Part shown: in pieces, positions 33,486 to 38,483 of the stretch
How positions within the stretch are numbered: the first letter of the stretch is position 1
Layout: the number at the start of each line of letters is the position of its first letter
Source: Ferrovibrio terrae_B
GTDB taxonomy: Bacteria > Pseudomonadota > Alphaproteobacteria > Ferrovibrionales > Ferrovibrionaceae
Length of the DNA: 38,483 nucleotides
Reading direction: 5' to 3'
NCBI RefSeq assembly: GCF_943371255.1
Contig: NZ_CALRUC010000027.1
Coordinates: 1 to 38,483, forward strand
Notes under the pieces: model-generated
The model's input: the letters and a program-made list of their open reading frames with translations, nothing else
What the model was told of the DNA's origin: nothing
Databases searched by the model: none
Program-made: the position numbers and the translations under genes

Positions 33486-34334
33486 TTACTTAGGCAGCTT
33501 GTCCGCCCAATCAGCAATAGCATTCGCTGTTTCAACTGGCTTCTCAGCAGGCAAAGCGTGACTTGCATTTGGAATGACGGCAATCGATACACGGTCACCG
33601 AATTCGTCCTTGGCCTCCGCCCGTGAGCTCTCCGGCCGAAACGGGTCAGAGCCAGCCTGGAGGTCGAGCATAGGCGCGGTGCCACCGGCCCACCAAGCGT
33701 TCTGGTTTGTAATCTTGCGGGCGTCGCGCTGACTTTTGGTGACATCCTCGTGCCATCCCTCCAGCCATGGTGTCGGGTCATTTCCATCGGCGAAAAAGGC
33801 CAGTCTCAGACCCGCCAGTTTTTGATCACGGGTCGAGGAAGGATCATTAATCATAGTGATGGCGTCGGAGAGCTCCTGCGGCCATTTCTTTGCGCCCCCA
33901 GCCAGAAGCACAACACCGCGTGTCATCTGCGGATGATCGGCTGCGATTGTCTTGGCTATCCATTGGCCATAGGCATGTCCGGCAATAATGGCTCTACCGC
34001 CCTCGGCAGCAATCACCGCAGCGAAATCCAGGCCGAAATCATGGAAGGTGACGTTTTTCATGGGGCCGCGTGAACCGCCGATGCCTCGTGGTTCGGGCAG
34101 CGCAACCTTGTAGCCGCGTTTGGCAAGCTGGTCCGCCAATGGGCCGAATTCAGCGGTGCCGCGGCCCGTCGAGGCAATGATAAGGACAAGCGGCCCCTGG
34201 CCCCGGACGGAATAGGCAATGGTGGCATCGCCATTTCTGACGACCCGTTCGTCCGCTGCGAAGGCAGATGAAAGGGTTGTCAGTGCCAGTGCTGCTCCCA
34301 CTCCAAACGCTATGAAAAACCGTCGCATAGTCAT
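33486..34334 (-). CDS. Exported alpha/beta-hydrolase fold protein with Ala nucleophile
   Basis: A 282-residue protein with a Sec signal peptide (MTMRRFFIAFGVGAALALTT, cleavage near AFAA). Seen: an alpha/beta-hydrolase core with VRGQGPLVLIIAST and DLA-like strand pattern. The nucleophile elbow reads AGHAYGQW, so the usual Ser in GHSYG is Ala121, which I confirmed in the codons. A His candidate lies in PNASHALPAEKP. The absence of a Ser nucleophile suggests a binding protein, lyase-like or non-hydrolytic enzyme. ATG 34332-34334 is chosen for GGAGG about six bases upstream. It lies in the operon between the crotonase and dehydrogenase genes. Confidence 0.85.
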   Translation of the reverse strand: MTMRRFFIAFGVGAALALTTLSSAFAADERVVRNGDATIAYSVRGQGPLVLIIASTGRGTAEFGPLADQLAKRGYKVALPEPRGIGGSRGPMKNVTFHDFGLDFAAVIAAEGGRAIIAGHAYGQWIAKTIAADHPQMTRGVVLLAGGAKKWPQELSDAITMINDPSSTRDQKLAGLRLAFFADGNDPTPWLEGWHEDVTKSQRDARKITNQNAWWAGGTAPMLDLQAGSDPFRPESSRAEAKDEFGDRVSIAVIPNASHALPAEKPVETANAIADWADKLPK

Positions 34335-34373
34335 CTCTGGCCTCCAGATTTCTTGGGATTGGAGCATATCTTG

Positions 34374-35147
34374 TTAGCTGTTGAAGACGGGCTTCCGCTT
34401 CTCTGCAAAAGCGCGCTGCGCTTCCTTGCTGTCCTCGGTAGCCGAAAGAATCACGGTCTGTGACTGTTCGTACCGGTAGCCATCACGAAGCGTCATATCT
34501 TCGGTGACGTTGAAGGAACGCTTGGCGGCCTGCACGGCGAGCGGGCTCTTTGCGGCGATGGTCCGTGCGATATCCAAAGCGGTCTCCATCAGCTTGTCCC
34601 CCGGCACGCAGGCTGACACCACGCCCTGGCGGTAGAGGTCCGGACCATAGATGCGGCGAGCCGTATAAATCAGCAGGCGGGCATCGGATTCACGGAAGAA
34701 GCGGCGGACATGGCTGACGCCGCCAGCTAGGCCGACATCGACCTCGGTCATGGACAGGAAGCCTTCCTCGGCGCAGACCAAGATGTCGCAGCACAGCGCC
34801 AGGACGCAGCCCGCACCGATGGCTGCGCCATTGATGGCGGCAATAACCGGCTTGCTGCATTCCATCACGACGTCGAAGGAGGCACGCACATTGCGATTGT
34901 GGAGCGGATAGGCGCCTGCATCAGAATGATTTGGGCGGTCCTTGAGGTCGGCACCTGCCGAGAATGTCTTGCCGTTGCCGGTCACGACAATCGCGCGAAC
35001 ATCTTTCCGGTCGTTAAAAGAGTCAAATATCTGAACAATCTCTTCGCGAAACTTCCGGTTCTGCGCGTTCACTGGTGGACGGTTCAGAGAGACGGTGGCG
35101 ACGTAATCCGCGATCTCGACGGTAAAGCACTCATAGGTATCAGACAT
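34374..35147 (-). CDS. Enoyl-CoA hydratase/isomerase (crotonase) family protein
   Basis: A 257-residue crotonase-fold enzyme. Seen: oxyanion segment TFSAGADLKD, AAINGAAIGAGCVLALCCD, catalytic Glu135 in SMTEVDVGLAGG and the C-terminal AFAEKRKPVFNS. Classical hydratases have two Glu; the first, in GGGCE, is Val115 here (GAGCV), so the reaction may be isomerisation, decarboxylation or ring hydrolysis rather than simple hydration. ATG 35145-35147 has GGAGA six bases upstream and is preferred over a Met overlapping the upstream gene stop. It works with the CoA transferase of the same operon, presumably on a CoA thioester. Confidence 0.92.
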   Translation of the reverse strand: MSDTYECFTVEIADYVATVSLNRPPVNAQNRKFREEIVQIFDSFNDRKDVRAIVVTGNGKTFSAGADLKDRPNHSDAGAYPLHNRNVRASFDVVMECSKPVIAAINGAAIGAGCVLALCCDILVCAEEGFLSMTEVDVGLAGGVSHVRRFFRESDARLLIYTARRIYGPDLYRQGVVSACVPGDKLMETALDIARTIAAKSPLAVQAAKRSFNVTEDMTLRDGYRYEQSQTVILSATEDSKEAQRAFAEKRKPVFNS

Positions 35148-35158
35148 TTCGTTCTCCA

Positions 35159-36028
35159 TTAGAAATCGTAAAGTTCAGTGGGATTCTTGACCAGAATGCG
35201 ATGTCGCACGGTCTCATCGGGTTCCCACTCCCGGAATAGATCGAGGAGATGACCGACATCGGGCGCGCGGTCAGCAAGGCGCAAATGCGGCCAGTCCGAA
35301 CCCCAAACCAGGTGGTTCGGGTTGGCTGCAATCAAGGCATCGTGGAACGGTCGTAGGTCGGCGTAGTCAGGGAAGGCCTGTGAGCAGCGGCACAGCACGA
35401 GCTTTACCCAAAGCCACCCTTCCTGCAGGGCTCGCAGGATTTTCCGGAACGCCGGGTCGTCGACGCCACGGGAAACGACGAGGCTGGCCATGTGGTCGAG
35501 AACGACCGGAATGCCCAGGCTGCGATAGCGCGGGATGAGGTCCGCATGGCGGTCGATCGGCCCCCAAATCTCGGCATGCCAGCCCCGCGCACGCATGCCA
35601 GGCACCAAGTCGTCCAAGGCCTCTGTGGCCACTGCCCCAGGGAACCGGCCGGTGCCGCCGGGTACAGTCATGTCGTTGAACCGCAGGCCACGGATACCGG
35701 CTGCATGCCAGCGGTCGAATGTTTTCTCATCCAGCGTGCTGCTGGCGCAAATGCCTCGAAGCTTGCCGCCTGAGGCATTGAGGGCGTCAATCATCAGTTC
35801 CGGGTCACTGCCGTAGGCGCCGGGCTGAACAATGACTCCACGCTCCAGTCCGGTCCTGACCCGCATATCCAGATGTAATTCTACCGGCGCGAAGGGCGGC
35901 GTGTAGTGCATCTGATGCACAACTGGGAATCGATCATATGGGCCAAAGATGTGGGTATGGCTGTCACAGCTTCCCTGAGGAAGCTGCCAGCCCGGCGGAC
36001 GGGCGGGCGGCGGCGAAGCGTCGGTCAT
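35159..36028 (-). CDS. Amidohydrolase_2 family lactonase (LigI-like)
   Basis: A 289-residue TIM-barrel hydrolase of the cog3618 branch, which includes 2-pyrone-4,6-dicarboxylate lactonase (LigI) and sugar-lactone hydrolases. Seen: CDSHTHIFGP with H24 and H26, LDHM with H179 and WGSDWPH with the catalytic D245. These match the LigI active-site frame. The start overlaps the upstream CMD-like gene as ATGA. In this operon it likely hydrolyses a lactone of a dicarboxylate or muconate-type intermediate. This is inferred from the CMD-like neighbour. Confidence 0.88.
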   Translation of the reverse strand: MTDASPPPARPPGWQLPQGSCDSHTHIFGPYDRFPVVHQMHYTPPFAPVELHLDMRVRTGLERGVIVQPGAYGSDPELMIDALNASGGKLRGICASSTLDEKTFDRWHAAGIRGLRFNDMTVPGGTGRFPGAVATEALDDLVPGMRARGWHAEIWGPIDRHADLIPRYRSLGIPVVLDHMASLVVSRGVDDPAFRKILRALQEGWLWVKLVLCRCSQAFPDYADLRPFHDALIAANPNHLVWGSDWPHLRLADRAPDVGHLLDLFREWEPDETVRHRILVKNPTELYDF

Positions 36029-36621
36029 GCCGATTTCCCGACAGGAGGCAGCACGGTCGGGCCGGACCCGGATACCGGCAACGGCGGGACCGCTCCGTCA
36101 AGGACAGGAATCTCGTGAGCATTCAGTGTGAATGAGACCATCGTGTAGTAGCCAATGACTGCAGTCAGTTCGACACAGCCCTGTTCGCCCCACCGCTTGG
36201 TAACAGCGGCATGAAGCGCGTCAGTGACATTTCCGGTCTGCAAAAGAAGGCGGGTGAATTCGTAAACTTCAGCCTCGGCTTCGTCCGCCAGTTGTGGCGC
36301 CTGTCCGAGGCGGATAGCCTCGATGGTGGCTGGGTCCAGTCCGGCCACCCGGGCTGCCTCGGCGTGAATCTGGAACTCAAGCTGGCTGTTCCAGTATCGC
36401 CCTGTCGCGATGACCGCCAACTCATTGAGCTTGGCAGGAAGGCCAGTCTTGTAGCGCAGGAATATGCCGACCTGAGACCAGCGCGCAGCCAGTTCCGGAC
36501 TGTGAATGATGGCGCGGAGCGGACCGACCATCCGGCCGCGCGGCCCCGAAACCACATCGTCGTAGACGCGCTTTTGGTCAGGCGTGAATTCTTCAACGGT
36601 GGGGAAATGCAGGCGGGTCAT
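36025..36621 (-). CDS. Carboxymuconolactone decarboxylase family protein
   Basis: A 198-residue AhpD/CMD-fold protein. Seen: E67 in LNELAVIATGRYW and H86 in NSQLEFQIHAEAA, which occupy the positions of the Glu and His of the AhpD relay. The two Cys of the CxxC peroxidase centre are Ser79 and Glu82, so alkylhydroperoxidase activity is unlikely. The start lies six bases after the CoA transferase stop, and the stop overlaps the amidohydrolase start. The likely role is decarboxylation or isomerisation of a lactone or keto acid, by inference. Confidence 0.88.
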   Translation of the reverse strand: MTRLHFPTVEEFTPDQKRVYDDVVSGPRGRMVGPLRAIIHSPELAARWSQVGIFLRYKTGLPAKLNELAVIATGRYWNSQLEFQIHAEAARVAGLDPATIEAIRLGQAPQLADEAEAEVYEFTRLLLQTGNVTDALHAAVTKRWGEQGCVELTAVIGYYTMVSFTLNAHEIPVLDGAVPPLPVSGSGPTVLPPVGKSA

Positions 36622-36627
36622 TGATCG

Positions 36628-37845
36628 TTACTCCGATACTGCGGCTAGTGCGAGTTCCTTCAGAATCTGGTCGGTATGCTCGCCCAGCAGCGGCGGTGGC
36701 CGGTCGAATACCAGCGGCTCGTTCCTGAAATTCAGCGGGCTCACGACCTGTTTGACTGTACCGCCTGTCGGGTGCGGCAGGTCCCGGAGCATCTTCCGGT
36801 GTTCAACCTGCGGGTCGGAAAAAACCTCCGGAATAGAATTGATTGGCGCGCAGGGTACGCCCGCGGTATCAAGAGACAAGATTAGGTCGGCACGCTTCCA
36901 ATTGGCGAATGTTGCCTTTAGCAATCCATCGAGCATTCCGTGATTGCGGACGCGCGCCGGATTGGTGGCGAAGCGCTCGTCCGCCGACCATTCCGGGTAG
37001 CCCAAAATTTCCGCGAGCTTGCCGAATTGGCCGTCATTTCCGACAGCGAGAACGAAATCGCCATCTGCGCACGAGAAGACATCCTGGGGCTGGATGTTGG
37101 GATGCCGGTTGCCGCCGCGTTTCGGGGCATTCCCGGATAGCGCCCAGTTCATCGCCTGGTTCGAAAGAATGGCAGCCTGGACATCCAGCATGGCGAGGTC
37201 GATGTATTCGCCTTGCCCGGTCTCGGCGCGGCGAGTGAGCGCAGCCAGCACGCCGACTGTGGCGTACATGCCGGTCATCAGGTCAACGATCGGAATACCG
37301 ACTTTCTGCGGCCCGGCACCGGGCATGCCATCCCGCTCGCCAGTGATGCTCATCAGGCCACCCATGGCCTGAATGGCGAAGTCATACGCGGCTGCCGCCT
37401 TGCGGGGGCCTGACTGTCCAAAGCCAGTCACCGAGGCGTATATCAGGCGAGGATTGATAGCTTTCAGTGCCGGATAGTCGAGACCGTACTTCGAGAGGGT
37501 GCCTACCTTGTAGTTCTCGACGACGACATCGCTGATGGCTGCAAGCTGCCGCACAGTCTCCTGGCCTTCAGGAGTTGAGATATCCAGCGCCATGGAACGC
37601 TTCCCGCGATTTACCGACAGGTAATAGCCAGCTTCTTTGGTTGGCTTACCATCTGTGCCCTGCAGAAATGGCGGACCCCAGGCGCGCGTGTCATCACCAG
37701 CGCCCGGCCGCTCGATTTTGATGACGTCAGCACCCAGATCAGCAAGAATCTGCGTGGCCCATGGCCCAGCCATAATCCGGCTCAGATCCAGAACGCGGAC
37801 ATGACTCAGGGGGCCGCGGCGGTGGGTTTTCGTTTCATGAATCAT
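36628..37845 (-). CDS. CaiB/BaiF (type III) CoA transferase
   Basis: A 405-residue family III CoA transferase that moves CoA between carboxylic acids. Seen: VRVLDLSRIMAGPWATQILADLGADVIKIE at the start, LSVNRGKRSMALDI, NYKVG, and the catalytic Asp188 in GIPIVDLMTGMYA. Start ATG 37843-37845 overlaps the GST stop by 11 bases and has GAGG six bases upstream. A longer in-frame start lies inside GST and is rejected. It activates the operon's substrate as a CoA thioester for the crotonase. Confidence 0.93.
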   Translation of the reverse strand: MIHETKTHRRGPLSHVRVLDLSRIMAGPWATQILADLGADVIKIERPGAGDDTRAWGPPFLQGTDGKPTKEAGYYLSVNRGKRSMALDISTPEGQETVRQLAAISDVVVENYKVGTLSKYGLDYPALKAINPRLIYASVTGFGQSGPRKAAAAYDFAIQAMGGLMSITGERDGMPGAGPQKVGIPIVDLMTGMYATVGVLAALTRRAETGQGEYIDLAMLDVQAAILSNQAMNWALSGNAPKRGGNRHPNIQPQDVFSCADGDFVLAVGNDGQFGKLAEILGYPEWSADERFATNPARVRNHGMLDGLLKATFANWKRADLILSLDTAGVPCAPINSIPEVFSDPQVEHRKMLRDLPHPTGGTVKQVVSPLNFRNEPLVFDRPPPLLGEHTDQILKELALAAVSE

Positions 37846-38455
37846 TGACGACCTCGGTGGCAATAGCGGAGGGGCGTTTGCTGAAACTCTGATGCCAGGC
37901 AGCCAAAGCGGGATAATCGGACCGCCAATTCCAGTCTTCATAGCGGAAATCCAGATAGGACAGAGCACAGCCGAGCGCGATGGCCGACAGCGATAGCGGA
38001 CCGTCACCAGTCGTCAGGGCCGACTTCTCAAAGCGCTGCATCGTCGCCACGGACTTGGCTTCAAAGCTGGTCAGCCAATCGGCAGTTTGAGCATGAGCAG
38101 GTTTATTGCGCTCATTGCGCCACAGAATCAGAATGTCCAGAAACCCGGTCGCCAAAGCATGGCGGCTCAGTTCCGCCCATCGGTCGGTCCCCGACGCAGG
38201 AATGATGCGGTTTCCACCGGCCAGCGCGTCGAAATATTCGCAAATGACACCTGAATCTATCAGGACACCGCCGTCCTCAAGGATGAGCGTCGGAATCTTG
38301 CTGAGCGGATTGTCCGGCATCAGATCAGTGTTCGGCGAGCTCATTTGCACGACGGTTCGCCGGAGTTCCAGACGGTCGACCAGTCCAAGCTCATGGGCGG
38401 CAATCATGACCTTTCGGACGAAAGGTGATCGCGGCGACCAGTGAAGTGTCATCAT
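37835..38455 (-). CDS. Glutathione S-transferase
   Basis: A 206-residue cytosolic GST. Seen: an N-terminal thioredoxin fold with the active-site region SPRSPFVRKV (Ser likely catalytic), cis-Pro in SKIPTLILEDG and IDSGVICEYF for glutathione binding. The all-helical C-terminal domain ends AALAAWHQSF. It may catalyse glutathione conjugation or a maleyl-type isomerisation. It is the first gene of the visible operon. Its promoter would lie in or beyond the last 28 bases, so it cannot be seen. Confidence 0.92.
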   Translation of the reverse strand: MMTLHWSPRSPFVRKVMIAAHELGLVDRLELRRTVVQMSSPNTDLMPDNPLSKIPTLILEDGGVLIDSGVICEYFDALAGGNRIIPASGTDRWAELSRHALATGFLDILILWRNERNKPAHAQTADWLTSFEAKSVATMQRFEKSALTTGDGPLSLSAIALGCALSYLDFRYEDWNWRSDYPALAAWHQSFSKRPSAIATEVVNDS

Positions 38456-38483
38456 GAGAGACCTGCCGGAGAATTGACGATAG

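Overview
The window is GC-rich and densely coded, with long co-directional operons, ATGA start/stop overlaps, many solute-binding-protein transporters (ABC and TRAP) and a fused QuiC-type dehydroshikimate dehydratase. This suggests an alphaproteobacterium, perhaps of the Rhodospirillales, with an accessory catabolic region. No rRNA, tRNA, CRISPR array, insertion sequence or phage gene was seen. Nearly all genes encode uptake, breakdown or local regulation of small organic acids, lactams/esters or aromatic precursors.

Region 1 (1-10761, minus strand) is one tightly packed 11-gene operon: a GntR/HutC regulator, a Liv-type ABC transporter (binding protein, two permeases, two ATPases), an aconitase-family hydratase in two subunits, a PEP mutase/isocitrate lyase-family lyase, and hydantoinase/oxoprolinase subunits B and A (A runs off the left edge). 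The enzymes suggest import of a cyclic amide or imide, ring opening, hydration of an unsaturated diacid, and cleavage to small keto acids. The hydratase plus lyase pair resembles dimethylmaleate hydratase plus 2,3-dimethylmalate lyase.

Region 2 (10852-14468) holds a P-type cation ATPase with a variant ion-binding helix (minus) and a divergent plus-strand Asp/Glu racemase-superfamily protein with an arylmalonate-decarboxylase-like Gly/Cys active site.

Region 3 (14474-24598, minus) looks like a quinate/shikimate (or ester-linked precursor) module: TRAP transporter dctQ-dctM-dctP, an HSL-type esterase, a TetR regulator, a quinate/shikimate dehydrogenase, an SMP-30 lactonase and a QuiC-type dehydratase that would make protocatechuate. 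Four copies of an inverted repeat (AATGTAC-N6-GTACATT type) lie before aroE and before the TRAP genes, one of them just after a consensus -35 box. They are a strong candidate operator set for the TetR protein. An amidase lies upstream of the TRAP genes.

Region 4 (24927-32129) is a divergent unit: a MarR regulator and alpha/beta hydrolase (minus) facing a Dpp-type ABC transporter operon, dppABCDF (plus), with a 12-bp perfect palindrome between them.

Region 5 (32486-38455, minus) is a seven-gene catabolic operon: GST, type III CoA transferase, carboxymuconolactone-decarboxylase-like protein, LigI-like amidohydrolase, crotonase-family protein, exported alpha/beta hydrolase with Ala in place of the nucleophile Ser, and a D-2-hydroxyacid dehydrogenase. 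Several of these lack a canonical catalytic residue, and I do not recognise the combination as a known pathway.

A recurring design is a stem-loop immediately after each of the three solute-binding-protein genes (livK, dctP, dppA), as expected if binding protein is to be made in excess of the rest of its operon.
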